The notes under the pieces: generated by a model
The model's database searches: none
Seen by the model: the letters and a program-made list of their open reading frames with translations, nothing else
Told to the model about the DNA's origin: nothing
Origin: Heterohyrax brucei
Lineage: Eukaryota; Chordata; Mammalia; Hyracoidea; Procaviidae
DNA: 64,000 bases
Direction of reading: 5' to 3'
NCBI GenBank assembly: GCA_028571685.1
Contig: CM053140.1
Span: forward strand, 148,599,701 to 148,663,700
Position numbers and translations under genes: made by a program
In this document: piece by piece, positions 35,690-47,639 of the stretch
Layout of the letters: each line of letters opens with the position of its first letter
Numbering within the stretch: the stretch's first letter is position 1

Positions 35690-35990
35690 ATCAGATCCAT
35701 AATTTTACAGAGCGCACTGAGGTCAGCAGAGGTTAGGTAACTTCCCCAAAAGCATATAACTCCAAAACTCAATCTGTTGCTGTCCAGTTGATTCCAACTC
35801 ACAGTGACTCTATAGACAGAGTAGAACTGCTCCATAGAGTTCCCAAGGAGTTCCTGGCAGATTTGAACTACTGACCTTTAGGTTAGCAGCTGTAGCTCTC
35901 AGCCCTTATGCCTCCAGGGTTTCCCCAAAGTCATTTACGTATGTATGTGTTGTCAGGGGCAAAGTCAGGCTTGACATTAGGACCCTCGAC
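35690..35990 (+). repeat. MIR-like element split by an AfroSINE
   Basis: Core pieces gcactgaggtcagcagaggt and aacttccccaaaagcat precede the SINE at 35763-35924. Sequence resuming ccccaaagtcatttacg follows it. The ccccaaa repeat on both sides suggests the target duplication of the SINE. Confidence 0.6.
35763..35924 (-). mobile_element. AfroSINE
   Basis: Antisense full-length copy from aaactcaatctgttgctgtc to cctccagggtttcc. Confidence 0.88.
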
Positions 35991-38900
35991 TCATATTTGT
36001 TCTGATTTTCAATTTTGTGTTGCTTGGCTTTCCCAATCCAGCATTCATCATCATTGTAGAAACTTTTTCAACCAAAAGGTTTCAGTGTTACAGAAAATAA
36101 GAGCTTTAAAAGAAAAATGAAAAACAAACAGCAACAACAAAAAGCACAGCATTTTAATTCTTCAAGTTACCAAGAGAAATACTATTCACTTCCAGCAAAA
36201 CAAAAGTTGAATGTGGTCAATGAGGATAGGAAGCCATTTACTCTTTCAAAACATGAATAGGATTCCTTGGATCTTTTACTTTTCACCATACCAGAGTTCA
36301 TGGTTATATAATCATAGGCTCTTGCAAAACTGAAATTGATCCTGTCATATAGATTATTCATATGTCTCCAGAACACAAGACATATGGGGGAAGACTGTTT
36401 CTTAAGGAAGATTTTAGAGAAATTACCAAGAATCTCTGTTTAGACTTGTTTTTGTTTTCCTCTTAATTTAATCTGGAAAGCATAAAATAGGAACTTTAAC
36501 TAGATACACTGTGCATAAATCCACACCTATACAAGTCTTTTGCCACTTTATTTTCTAACAGTAATGAAACATGAGAGGACTTGTACATGATATATTGCAT
36601 TGTGAAACATTTAACAATGTAATTATTGAAATATTCAGAGCTCCCATCAGGTTTGTGTTGGTTTAAAGTGACTGTATTATTTAGAGCAGTTCTAACTGAC
36701 AAGGTGGTTTTGGACAAAAAGAGCAGTTAGGTGTTGGAGATTGTTGCTGAATGACTGCTATTTTCATGTCTATGGAGTAAGCAAGTACCATGCTGGTAAA
36801 TTCCTTAATATATATCTAAGTAAGAAGGTAGCAAATAATTCCTCAACTTAAGTATGATTTCCCCTGACAAGATGTTTTGTGACACATGTATCATACAAAT
36901 ATGACAGCTTTAAAGTTCATCAGTGACTGTGATGTGTGAATATGCCTATGCTACTTCCTTTTAACCGTTCCTCAAGTATCAGACTCCAGCATAAATGTTT
37001 TGACTGAAGCCTCCACAGCCCTATTTGTATCCTCATTTCTTCACAGGTCAGCATTGCAGAGCTGAGAAATTCATGCTTCTCATTCACAGAAATTGCTATT
37101 CTTTTAGAGTACTCAAATAATGGCCTGCTAAAGATCTTATTGGAAATGAAAAAGAAGTCTACTCTTTGTACTATGAAGGTCATTGTTGAACTCAATACCT
37201 TCAGTTTAAAAGCACAGAGATGCCATCTAGCAGCCACCTTCAGGAATTTCTTACACAGAAAAAGTCCTTCTCTGTGAAACTGAGCAGTGATTGAGTTTCT
37301 ATAAGATTTTAGTTTATTTTTTAAATTTACTTATTGAATGACAATTTGGCATATTGCTTATAATTCAGACTCTGTTACAAATGAAATTAATTGAAATCTC
37401 TTAACATAGGCAAAGTAATGTACCTATGAGTTTTTTCCTACTAGACCTGGGAACTTGTTAATTAGACTTTAATCAAGAAAATGTAATTTTAATAATGTTC
37501 CTGAGAGGAAAATCGACAACTGTCTGTACAAAAATACAGATAACCGATTAGTGTTGAATTGCCTTCCTTTACTAGAAGAAAAATACTAATCTTGCCAATT
37601 TTCTGATATGTTAAGTGAAAGGAAACAGTAAGTTCATGCTGAAAGTAAGCTCATTTCTTGAACATAGAACTTGAGGATTTATTTGAATATAAAAATAAAA
37701 CTGATTGTCAAGTAACTTGCCGTAAAACATTAATATTTAAGCACTTTGAAAAGTGTCATGTAAGCTCTATAAGCTTCAAGCACAGACAAAAAATCATAAA
37801 CAGTAAACATTACATGATTTGCCATGAAATGGCATTAGCAATGTTATTAGAAAACTATTTTGCTTACAGGTAAGTTGTTTACAGGGGAAACAGTTACATC
37901 TAGGATTTGGATTTCCGACATTTGATGTACGTGGTGATTCTTGTGACAGTACTTAAAAAAAATTCAATTTCAAGAACTCGGCTATTTTGTCAGCTCTTGT
38001 GTGTTCTTGTGTGATCATATATATGTTTACTCTAAAGTTTAGTAAATTGGAGACTACTTCAAGGTAAGTAATCTATTTAAAATACAATTATGGAATATAG
38101 CAGTCTTCTAATATTAACAAAACCGTATTAGTATGAAAAAGATCAACTATTTAGAATTTCTGTACCCTTAAGTGTCATCACTTAAACTACTACTTCTTTG
38201 TTCCAAAACTGACCTTTATGATACTTTATTGCACTTCAAATCTCAAAACAAAATTTGCACTAGGAATGTTAATTTTATTATTTAAACCTAAGTAATGCAT
38301 ATTACAGTAAAGTTTGAGTAAATTCATTGTCTTTAGCATAACTGAAAATTACACTGAGAACACAATGGTCCTCTTTGCAATTTGGGGGAACGAGATAGTT
38401 TTGTAAGCAGCAATAGTCTGAAAAATGTACAAAAATAGTTTCTTGGCATTTTCTAACATTTTGTCTAAAAGTCTAAAAGCTTTTCATAATAGTGAAGTAA
38501 GCTACTATGAACATTCTCATTTTTTCTATAATGGCATATGTGATGTAGAGCAAAGTATCATCTTCTGTTGTTTGCTTACTGTATTGTACTATCTAGAAGC
38601 TGAGAAGGATAGTTTGAAAAGTTAATGCATGCTATTTCTTGCCTTGATGTCTCAGCTCAGCTACGCCAACAGTCATAGTTATGTTTCAAGGAAAGTTTCA
38701 TATCAGTGAATGCACAGAAATAAACTCATCAAAAGTGAAAAAAAAATACTGATTTTTTTTTTTGTTAAGTATTTTACTTGTTTGGGAGATTTGTCTTCAT
38801 ATTTAATGAAAGATCTGCTGGTTTATGTACATTTAATTTTATAAACAACAGGGTACAGCCAGTGAAGATTTTTAAGTACTAAAGATACAAAATAAAACAA

Positions 38901-39119
38901 ATACAAGTTATTGTTAGTACATTAAGTTAGCACATATACATTTCTGTATCCATTTTAAAGAATGACAAATGAAACTTTAAGTCAAATAGTTTTTACTTTG
39001 GTAAGTCAATAATTAATTTTGTTTTATGAAATGTTTACTAGGAATGTTTTAAAGAAGATACAGAGTAATATGTTAATTTTTTCAAACCAACATGACATAA
39101 TGAAAGTGGTGATGGAATA
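35991..39119. other. Intronic sequence, low repeat content
   Basis: Over 3 kb with no recognisable SINE, LTR or LINE, contrasting with the dense repeats on either side. No coding exon could be read. This may be older, constrained intron near the OLFM3 first exon, but constraint cannot be judged from one sequence. Confidence 0.4.
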
Positions 39120-39137
39120 TACCAGTGTAGGTTCACA

Positions 39138-39295
39138 TATACGTGTGTGTGTGTATACATACATATACATGTAGATGTATCAGTGCTCCCATATATAAAT
39201 ATATACACATATACATGCGTGCATGCGTGCATGTGTGTATGTGTGTATGTGTGTGTATGTGTGTATGTGTGTGTGTGTGTATGCATATATATATG
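39138..39295. repeat. Complex (TG)n/(TATG)n/(TGCA)n microsatellite
   Basis: Alternating purine-pyrimidine runs: gtgtgtgtgtatacatacat, tgcgtgcatgcgtgcatgtg and a long tgtg/tatg block. The minus-strand His/Thr-rich frame here is translation of the repeat, not a gene. Confidence 0.92.
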
Positions 39296-40663
39296 AGCAA
39301 AACCTACACTTTTACCTAGGTGTAGAATCCTTTAAATCTACCACTTAGTATGTAAAAGATGCCATTAAAATCATTAAGATGGCATTCACACACTGTTGAA
39401 GCTTTCTCAGTGACAATGTCAGTACAACTGTAGCTTTACAATAAAATGAATTTATTCTCATGAGATTTCTCCAAATACGAAACCTGTAAAGAAATAATTA
39501 CAAGTATGTACAACATGATTCTAAGTTGTCACTGTCCACTATATTAAGCCTAGAGTCAGCCAACTACTTATTAGATTATACTTGTCTTAGTTCTATTGAA
39601 TTGTGATAGGAAACTTAATTTCTCTACACTACACAGATGATATGAAGCTGCAAAAATAACTCCACAACATTCCTATTACAGCTTTAAATGTTGTTGTTAC
39701 AGCATTATTTTTTTTTGTAGTATAAAATTGATCTTGATCAAAATGACAAATAAATTATATCTCTTTTTCTTACTCAGATGCTTTATGTCTTAATCCAGAT
39801 AATTAATGGCTTGCTTAGAATACTGAAGTTGTCAGTTTACCTCCCCTTTATCATCAAGACTACACCTTTGAAAGTGTTTCTCCACATTTTCCCATCTTTT
39901 CATCAAAAGAGCTTAGCATTCACACTTTAATCGCCAATACTGGATAATTTTCAGAGTTCAGCAGCTATGAGACAACTCATCCTTCCAATTGCTCTCCTTA
40001 GTTTTATACGGTTCTCACTTCCTGTTTCTTTATACTGCTAATAAGAACTTCCTCAGTGCCCCTTAATTTCGTTAACGAAAAGAATGAAGCCAACAAACAC
40101 GAGCACCTTTCGCCACCCTCATCTCAGCCATGGCAGAGAGTATAGCTCTGCTGCTGTGCTGTGAGTCTTACAGTCAACATCCTAAATGTTTTGGACACAA
40201 ACCGCAGCACGTCTGCGATGGGAGTATTACTGAACAGGATCAGCTGGGAAATGCTTTCCTGCTTTCAACAAAGAAACGGTTCACTCTCTCCTAACACATC
40301 TTTACAAATTACATTGTTTCAGCTGCAAACTCCTTTGCATTACCCGTCCTATTTTAGAGGAGCATGGAAAGCAGTTTGACACGCAATAAGCTAAATTCCC
40401 CGGAGAGCCGCATTGCCCGCTGCCCATGTCCATTATATTCATTCCTGGTCCCTCCTCCCTCTCACCGGGACTCTCTACCTTGAGGAGCTATTCCTCTGGT
40501 AGTTCACCTTGTTATCTTCTAAGCTGTGTGGATAAATCCAGCACCACAAGGTAGCTGGAAGAGCGGTTACTCATGCCGTTTTTCGCGTATTTGTTCAGAT
40601 TTTTGGTCGGCTTGTTACACACTGCACATTTCTTTCAAACAAGAGTTAAAATACTGTCCGTAC
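39296..40663. other. OLFM3 proximal intron, no recognised repeats
   Basis: Sequence directly downstream (minus strand) of the first-exon donor. It has no SINE or LTR from about 39300 on, and CpGs rise toward 40570-40620 (gccgtttttcgcgtatttg). A perfect 14-bp palindrome tttcgttaacgaaa lies at 40067-40080. Confidence 0.5.
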
Positions 40664-40732
40664 CTTGGAAGGGTCTAATCCAGCAAGCAGAGACAGCAGC
40701 AGGAGGTTGAGAAGGTTGGATGTCGCCTGCAT
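40664..40732 (-). CDS. OLFM3: OLFM3 alternative first coding exon (signal peptide exon)
   Basis: The minus strand reads ATG at 40732 and stays open for 23 codons, beginning MQATSNLLNLLLLSLLAG and ending in DPSK. It then meets a consensus splice donor (AAG followed by GTACGG, GT at 40663-40662) in phase 0. The peptide has a short polar N-region and a Leu-rich hydrophobic core, typical of a cleavable signal peptide. I recognise it as the alternative first exon of noelin-3/olfactomedin-3, a secreted brain and retina glycoprotein with an N-terminal coiled coil and a C-terminal olfactomedin beta-propeller. From memory the two OLFM3 isoforms differ by 20 residues (478 vs 458), which fits replacing a 43-residue start with this 23-residue one. 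An in-frame TAA at 40759-40757, 24 nt upstream, supports this ATG. The remaining exons would lie below coordinate 1. Confidence 0.85.
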
Positions 40733-40756
40733 TCTGATCTGGTTTTTGCTTCCTCT

Positions 40757-40993
40757 TTACTCTCTTTTATGTAGCCACTCCACTCTCACTGCAGAGACCT
40801 TTCTCTCGTCAGTTGCACTTTCTGCCTGCCAGTCAGAGCAGAGTGGAGGCAGAGCAGAGCAGAGACAGAGACGGTGACAGCAGCAGTAACAGCAACAGCA
40901 ACAGCAGCGGTAGCAGTAGCAGAGGCAGCGGCAGCCGCCCTGGGGGGCGATCATTCCGCAGGCATTCTCAGAGCTGGGATTCGGGAAGCTCAC
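40757..40993 (-). other. Candidate upstream ORF in OLFM3 leader (78 codons)
   Basis: An ATG at 40993 opens a 78-codon frame on the gene strand that reads the trinucleotide repeat largely as Cys. It ends with TAA at 40759-40757, 24 nt before and in the same frame as the OLFM3 start. It has no recognisable domain. It matters only if transcription starts upstream of 40993, so it is a possible translational control element rather than a gene. Confidence 0.35.
40877..40939. repeat. Imperfect CAG/CTG trinucleotide repeat in OLFM3 5'UTR region
   Basis: A run of CAG, CAA, TAG and CGG-type triplets on the plus strand reads as CTG/GCT-type triplets on the gene strand. The interruptions (agtaac, agcaac, agcggt) make it an impure repeat. 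If transcribed it lies in the 5'UTR, and one frame reads it as a cysteine-rich stretch of an upstream ORF. Confidence 0.7.
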
Positions 40994-41100
40994 GGCGGGT
41001 GGGTTGGGCTGCGGTGAGTGCTGACCGAGGTGCTGAAGCTCCTACAGCCCTCGCGACCGAGTCTACCCTCTTCCCCGCAGCTTTGTAGCCAGCCCACCTC

Positions 41101-41576
41101 AAAAGTTTTGACCCAAGAAAAAGAGAAAGGGAGTAACTGCCGGGAGAGGTGTGGAGACCTGGGCAACGGATATGACATCACTACAGCTCTTGGAGGTTTG
41201 GGGAGATATTTTGTGGGGAATTTGTTAACCAAACAAGGATTGACCCTCCTGCTCCAGTTCAGCATTTGCAGGCAACTTGAGCTGCAGAGGAGAACTAAAG
41301 AGTCAGCTAGACACAGGATTACGAAACAAATCGTAGAGCACTGGAACCTTCTACTATCATTGACAGAAGACTTGGTATCATATTTAGAGCTTTAAGTAAA
41401 GTTTGCAGTGCAGACTGTATTTTCTATCCAAGGTACACAATCTGCAGCTACTGTATGTGTACACAGGAACTGTCATTTAGGACTGAATCACCAAAAATAT
41501 CTATTTAGTTAGGTATTAGTGCATTTATCTATATCGGGCTTTTGGTCAAATGGAGATACTATGCATAAATAAACAA
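41101..41576. other. OLFM3 upstream flank, no repeat recognised
   Basis: Repeat-free sequence upstream of the CpG-rich patch. A plus-strand 125-codon frame runs from 41018 to 41395 but has no known domain. Confidence 0.45.
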
Positions 41577-41773
41577 CAAAACCAATCTGTAGCCAGGTTG
41601 ATTGCTACTCATAGACACCCATTGTGACAGAGTAGGATTGTCTCATAGGGTTTCCAAAGATAGAATCTTTATGAAAGCAGGCTGTCAAATCTTTCTCCTG
41701 CAGATCGCTGGTGGGTTCTAATCACCTACATTTTGGTTACCAGCTGGTCACTTAACCACTGAGCTACCGGGAC
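41577..41773 (-). mobile_element. AfroSINE, extended central variant
   Basis: Antisense copy: ccaatctgtagccaggttga, centre ctttatgaaagcaggctgtc, head cttaaccactgagctaccgg. Confidence 0.82.
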
Positions 41774-41795
41774 TATGTAACATATGCTAAACAAA

Positions 41796-41954
41796 AAACT
41801 AAATCCAGTGCCTTGGAGTCTATGCTGACTCATAGCAACCCTACAGGATAGAGTAGAACTGCCCCATAGGGTTTCCAAGGAGCACATGGTGTCTTTGAGG
41901 TGGAGACTTTTTGGTTTGCAGGCAAGCTTTTAATCACTGCACGAGGAGGACTCC
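41796..41954 (-). mobile_element. AfroSINE
   Basis: Antisense copy from aaaactaaatccagtgcctt through ctgccccatagggtttccaa to the degraded head gcacgaggaggactcc. Confidence 0.85.
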
Positions 41955-44900
41955 ACATTAATATACACTCTGTGTTTATTTATTTACTACAGAATATTCA
42001 GTTAAGAACACCCCCACAACTGAAACCTCCAAACATATACTTATACAGTCACAGACTGAAGTTTCTTTGTCAGTCTGACTTCTGTTTATGTCTGAGGAAG
42101 AATTTGATGAAGGATGGACACTGGGATGCAAAATGGTGACTATTTCTAAGCTTCCAAATATTCTCATTTTCTGGAGGTCAAACAAAGAAACAGAATAGCT
42201 GCTTCACTGAGTAAGGAAAGGGTAAATGATAATCTTTCACACTGAATCATTTACCAAACTAGAGTAACTTCAGTTTCATGGAACTAAAAAAGTAAGAGTT
42301 TGTCTCAACAAGATCCAAGGTGGGGAGCAGTGGTCACCACCTTGGAACTCTCCTCTGATTCAGCTGTGACTGAAGTACCCCTTCAGTTAATGTCTTCTGT
42401 CAATTTTTCTAAAATTGATGTTTCATAAGGATTAAACTGTCTGAGTAGGGCATATGAACTTTATTTTTTACTTCTACATTTAAGAACAAGATAAATTGTT
42501 CAAGGAATCAGAGTACTCACTATATACAAAATCAACCAAACTTTCTTCATATTTTTTAATACCAAAAGCTGAATTAGGCAGTTGTAATCCCCAAGGATTT
42601 ACATCATATTGCATCTATTTTCTCTTAGTATCATAAATAAGTGTGCACAAATGATTCTTGAAATCTCAAATATGAAACAAACATAAATCATAAATATATC
42701 TGAAATTTCCTGTTGAAGGAATGATTCATGCATAGAAAAGTGATTATAGACAAACAGACAAAAGGTGGAATTAATTAAAATCTGGTATTTGTTTAATGGT
42801 AGTCGTAAAATGAATATCACATTTAAAAATTCTTATGCTTTACTACTAGAAACAGAAAATGAGCTTTTATTATGAGGCAGTATATGAAACTGTGGAGTTA
42901 ACATCTACATGCTTTAAGATCACTTCCTAGAGTATATTTGTAACTAATTCATTTCTCTTTTCACATTTGTTTAAGTGTCAAATCTCACTCTCACTCTCTC
43001 ATTCTTTCTCGTTTTCAAATGAAATCAACAGAGTAACTTTTTACAAAGGGCCATGAACAAAAATATGTTGAAAACTGTATTCTGCACCTATTTTTAAATT
43101 TTTCACATGACTGCACAGTTTGAAAATGAATTTGCAGTGGTGTTGTAACTGTATGATTATAATAGTGCATGTTGTCCCCTATTCTGTGAATGCCACATAA
43201 TTCTTTATTTGCTTTTACACATGCTTTTTTCTCTTCTCAAAATGCATTATATTATCTTCTTTTCCATTTTTACCTCTACCTCCCAAAAGCCTAACTCAAA
43301 TATCACCTCTAAAGCCTTTCCAGGGCTGTCATGTGAGTCATTTGCTTCACCATCTGTATTTCCTCACAACTTCATATCATCATGTACAAACAACTTGTTA
43401 CATTGTACTGGCATATTTTGCTCACATGTTTAATATTATAATGATACTCCTTAAATGCTGAGGTCAACTGTTCATTTTTGTGTTTCCAGAGTTTACCATA
43501 ATCTAGTATATTAAGAATAAGTTTTCTAAAAAATACACCTGTATACATATTTACATTGTCTCTTTTGCAAACAAAGCCATATCTTCTTCATCATTATCTT
43601 TGGGTTTAACTGTATAGTATTAAACCCATTGCCATTGAGTCAGTTCTAACTCATAGCAATCACATATGACCGAGAGACTGGTGTAATGTAAATAATTTCA
43701 GCAGGTGATGTGGAATGCTTATTTCAGTTCAGAAAGCTGTGTAACATGAAAATACAACCATGTTAATTTTATTAATTAAATGTCTATAGATGTTCTTGTA
43801 ATGGCAACACAGTTTCTCTAGGGATTATAAATATTCTGGTGATATGCATAGTTCACAATAGTAATGACTAGACCAAATTGCTATATGGATACATTATTTC
43901 TTTTACTCTCCATTTTCCTATGACTCATGGCACTGGAAGATCATTTGTAATAAATAGATAACAAGAATACAAATTATATGAAAACTTGTCAGAAAAAATA
44001 ATAAAGATCCAAAGTAAGTCATATAAGGTAATTAAATTACAAATGAAAACAAACAATATTAGCACACTTACATAAAGAGAACCTGGGTCATTTGCAGGGA
44101 TGAATTAAGTTCAATAATAAATCAAAGAACATGTTAAACATGCCACCAAAAAATAAATGCTGTAAACTGACAACCAAATTCACCATTACTTTACTACTTC
44201 TTCTATCTCTCTTTAAAATAAAGTAAAATAAAATTGCATGGTTGCTCTTAGACATAATTCTGATTATTGTTTTCAGTTATTCATTTATTTATGCAGTAAA
44301 GCATTCTATCTTTTCTTACAATAAACTTGATGACTGTGTAGGTCACATGATGTTTTACCTGTGCATAGTAGTCCATAATATAGTTTCCCCTTATAAGGAA
44401 GAATGTTCATGAATCTGTTAGTATCTTGTGTCTCATACTAGTTATTCAGAAAAGTACTGTTACAGGAAGAAAATAGTGTGTTTGTTTTTCTGTTATTTTC
44501 ACTTTAGATTTATGAATTTAGTGAACTTAAGATAAAATGATAAATGTGATACTCAGATTTAGAAATCTTGAGTCTTTGGTACATACATGGGAAAATATCT
44601 AATACATATGTAGTTGAAGTGTCAAAATGTGTCTTCTGCACCTACAATTGGTGAAAAATTGTTTTGAAATTCATAAAACACTGCAGAAATTTTAACCAAG
44701 TTTATTTACAGAGGCATGCATAATGATAGGTTTATGCAAAGATAAGCTTACAGACAGCACGCAGAACAAATAATTCAAATTTTTGTAACATGTACTCAGT
44801 ATTACAAAATTAAGTTTTTAATTAAGTGGGTTATATTATTATATTATTTGCTGATATTGTTGTGTGGTTTAGTCTTCTTTTGATAAGAGTCCATATTGCA

Positions 44901-44989
44901 TTACAGCTTTATAGCCTAATATTTATGTTGTTAAATGTTCATTATTGTACATGAATTATTATTAATTCTGTATATTGTCAGTGGGCCAG
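41955..44989. other. 5' flank or upstream intron, one SINE fragment
   Basis: No gene seen. A 5'-truncated antisense AfroSINE tail lies at about 43618-43672 (accc attgccattgagtcag and ttctaactcatagcaatc). The remaining sequence is AT-rich with no recognised repeat. Confidence 0.45.
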
Positions 44990-45190
44990 GAGTCCCTGGG
45001 TGGTGAAAATCATTAAGTCTTTGACTGCTAGTCAAAGATTCCCTGGTTTGAACACAACCAGAGGCACCTCAGAAGACAGGCATGGAAATCTGTTCCTGAA
45101 AGGTCACAGCCTTAAAAACCATATGGAGTAGTTCTATGCTTCACACATGGGTTCTCCATGAGTCGGAATCAACTTTATGACAGCAAAGGA
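44990..45190 (+). mobile_element. AfroSINE, extended central variant
   Basis: Head ggagtccctgggtggtgaaa, centre gaaaggtcacagccttaaaa, tail ccatgagtcggaatcaactt. Confidence 0.82.
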
Positions 45191-45289
45191 AATCAGTTGG
45201 GCAGCAGTTGATCAACTGGTAAGGAAATACAGTGAAATTCAGTTGTACTGCACTACAATGGACTCCAAAATCTCAGTTTCAGAACTGTT

Positions 45290-45418
45290 GTACTGCTAAC
45301 CAAAAGCTGATAGTTTGAATCCTCTTACTGCTTCTTGGAAACCTTATAGGGCAGCTAAATTCAGTCCTACAGGGTCTCTCTGAGTTATAATAGACTCAAG
45401 AGCAATGGATTTGGTTTG
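45290..45418 (+). mobile_element. AfroSINE, 5'-truncated
   Basis: Starts at ctgctaaccaaaagctgata and runs to gagcaatggatttggttt. Confidence 0.82.
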
Positions 45419-45837
45419 GGGATTGAATACATAGGTTTACATTGTTTTGAGGTTTAGAAAATAGAAGAAGACTGCTGAAGAAGGTTAAGTACAAAAAAAA
45501 CAAATAAACCCACACTTGAATTTTATGTTAATATTTAAGCCTCTTATTGGCCATATCAGTGCACTTCTTACTCATTATCAAGCTTAGTAATAATCAGTTT
45601 TGTTCATTTTCCTCTCTTTGCATTTCTCTGTGGAAGGATTTTACTACCATAACGTAACTGTTCTATCTTCCTTTATTCACTTATCTCCATGGAAAGAGGA
45701 GTGAATTATCAGATTATCAAGTTTGCAAGATGCTACAGGTTATGATTATTTAAAGCTCCTCCTCTCCTCCTGTTTGAGATCTACTTGATTCTTGTACATA
45801 TTTATTATTTGGTTCAAAACTCTGGTGGTATAATTTA

Positions 45838-47545
45838 CAGTAGCCTGAAAGAAGATAAAACACTTAGGAATAAATATAACCAGAGACATAAAAGACCTAT
45901 TCAAAGAAAACTACAAGGCACAACTTTAAGAATATAAAAGAGACTTACAAAAGTGGAGAAACCTACCTTGCCCATGGATAAGAAAACTCATTGCAAAAAT
46001 GTCTGTTGTACCCAAAGTGATCTATAGGTATAAGGCAATCTCCATCCAAATTCCAATGGCATTTTTAAAAATGAGATTAAGAAACAATTTACCAAATTTC
46101 ATACGGAAAGGAAAGAAGCCTCAGATAAATAGAGTACTACTAAAGAAGAAGAACAAAGTGGGAGGTCTCACGTAATCTGACTTTAGAAACTACTACACTG
46201 TCATAGCTGTCAAAACAGCCTGGTACTGGTACAACAAGAGTTACATACAGTAAAGGAGCAGAATTGGGAATCTAGACATAAAATTATCCACCTATGAGCA
46301 GCTGATATTTGACAAAGTCCCTAAATCTGTAAGCTGATGAAAAGATAGTCCTGTTTAACAAATGGTGTTGGCATAATTGGATATTCATCACAGAAAAGTG
46401 AAACAAGACATGTATCTCTCACCATGCACAAAAACTAACTCAAAATGGATCAGAGACCAAATATGAAATCTAAACAGATAAAGATCCTGAAAGAAAAAAA
46501 CAGGGACAACACTGGGACCCCTAATACATGGCATAAACAGACTACAAAACATTATTAACAATGTAGAAACACCAGAAAATAGGTAACTGGGAACTCATAA
46601 AAATCAAACACTTATGCACATCCAAATATTTCATCCAAAAAGAGACAACTTACACAGTGGGAAAATATTGCCAGCTACCACAAATCCAGTGAGCATCTAA
46701 TCTGTAAAATGTACGAGATACTGCAAAACCGCCACAAGAAAAAGACAAATAACCCGGTAAAAAATAGCAAAGGATATGAACAGCACTTCACTAAAGAATA
46801 CATTCAAGTGGCTCACAGATACATCAGGAAATGCTCATGATTTTTATCCACTAGACAAATCCAAATTAACACCACAATGAGATGTCATCTAACCCCAGCA
46901 AGGCTGGCATTAATCCAAAGTTTCAAAATAACAAATATTAGAGGGGCCATGGAGACACTGGAACACTGCTACACCATTGGTGAGAATGCAAAATGCTATG
47001 ACCCTTCAGAAATCAATTTGGAACATTCTTAAAAAGCTAGAAATAGAAACACCATAAGCTCCAGCAATCCTACTTCTTAGAAAATATCCTAGAGAAATAA
47101 GTGTTGTCACACAAGTAGATGTATGCATGCCAATGTTCATAGTATCACTGTCCACAATAGCAAAAAAGATGCAATCAACCTAGCTGTCCATCAACAGATG
47201 AATGTGTAAACAAACTATAGTACAGTCACACAATGGAATACTACTCAATGATAAAGAACAATGAAGATTGTGGGAAACATTTCGTAACAAGTACGAATCT
47301 GTAAACCATTATTCTGAGTAAAATTACTCAGTTGCTAGAAAAGGGAGGGCGGAGAGGAGGAAACAAGTGTTGATTGAGTGGATATTAGAAGTGAGGATAG
47401 AAAGGAGGAGTGTGCTGTCACAGGAGTGCACTCTTTTAGTGAGGAGAGCAGACAGAATTGTGCTGAGGCATGTGTTTGGAGTTTTGTAGAGCAAACTGAC
47501 TTGGATTGTAAACTTTCACTCAATCACAACAAAAATTTAAAAATT
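45838..47545 (+). pseudogene. L1 3' end with decayed ORF2 C-terminus
   Basis: About 1.5 kb collinear with the 3' half of L1 ORF2. Typical blocks include gggtaaaaa-like aggcaatctccatccaaatt, ccaatggcatttttaaaaat, gtacaacaagagttac and the terminal acaatggaatactactcaat near 47230. Stops and frameshifts are frequent. From about 47340 most of the 3'UTR is missing and sequence jumps to the conserved L1 end (gagaggaggaaacaagtgtt ... ttgtaaactttcactcaatc), closing in an A-rich tail at 47527-47545. Confidence 0.82.
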
Positions 47546-47639
47546 CAGTCAGCTGCAAAACGACAAATATTATATGAGACCATTATTACAAGGACTCAAG
47601 AAAAACTTTCAACATAGAAGAAAAGTATTTGGCAGCTAT

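Larger units (their letters stand above)
40733..41100 (-). promoter_or_regulatory. OLFM3: Probable OLFM3 5'UTR and proximal promoter, small CpG-rich patch
   Basis: This is the only CpG-enriched stretch in the window. It lies immediately upstream (minus strand) of the OLFM3 ATG, with CpGs clustered between about 40905 and 41070 and a GC-box-like ccgccctgggggg element near 40937-40949. No repeat-family sequence is recognisable in it. A TATA-like cataaaag on the minus strand near 40766-40773 is only about 35 bp from the ATG, so it is unlikely to set the main start. The transcription start cannot be placed from sequence alone. Confidence 0.6.

Noticed and set aside
39038-39286. Minus-strand His/Thr-rich frame
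   Set aside because: It is a translation of the TG-rich microsatellite.
40813-41088. Plus-strand Ser/Arg/Gly-rich frame across the trinucleotide repeat
   Set aside because: Composition is simply the translation of the CAG-like repeat in another frame.
41018-41395. Plus-strand 125-codon frame next to the OLFM3 promoter patch
   Set aside because: No recognisable domain, begins inside the CpG-rich patch where stops are rarer, and runs against the gene strand.
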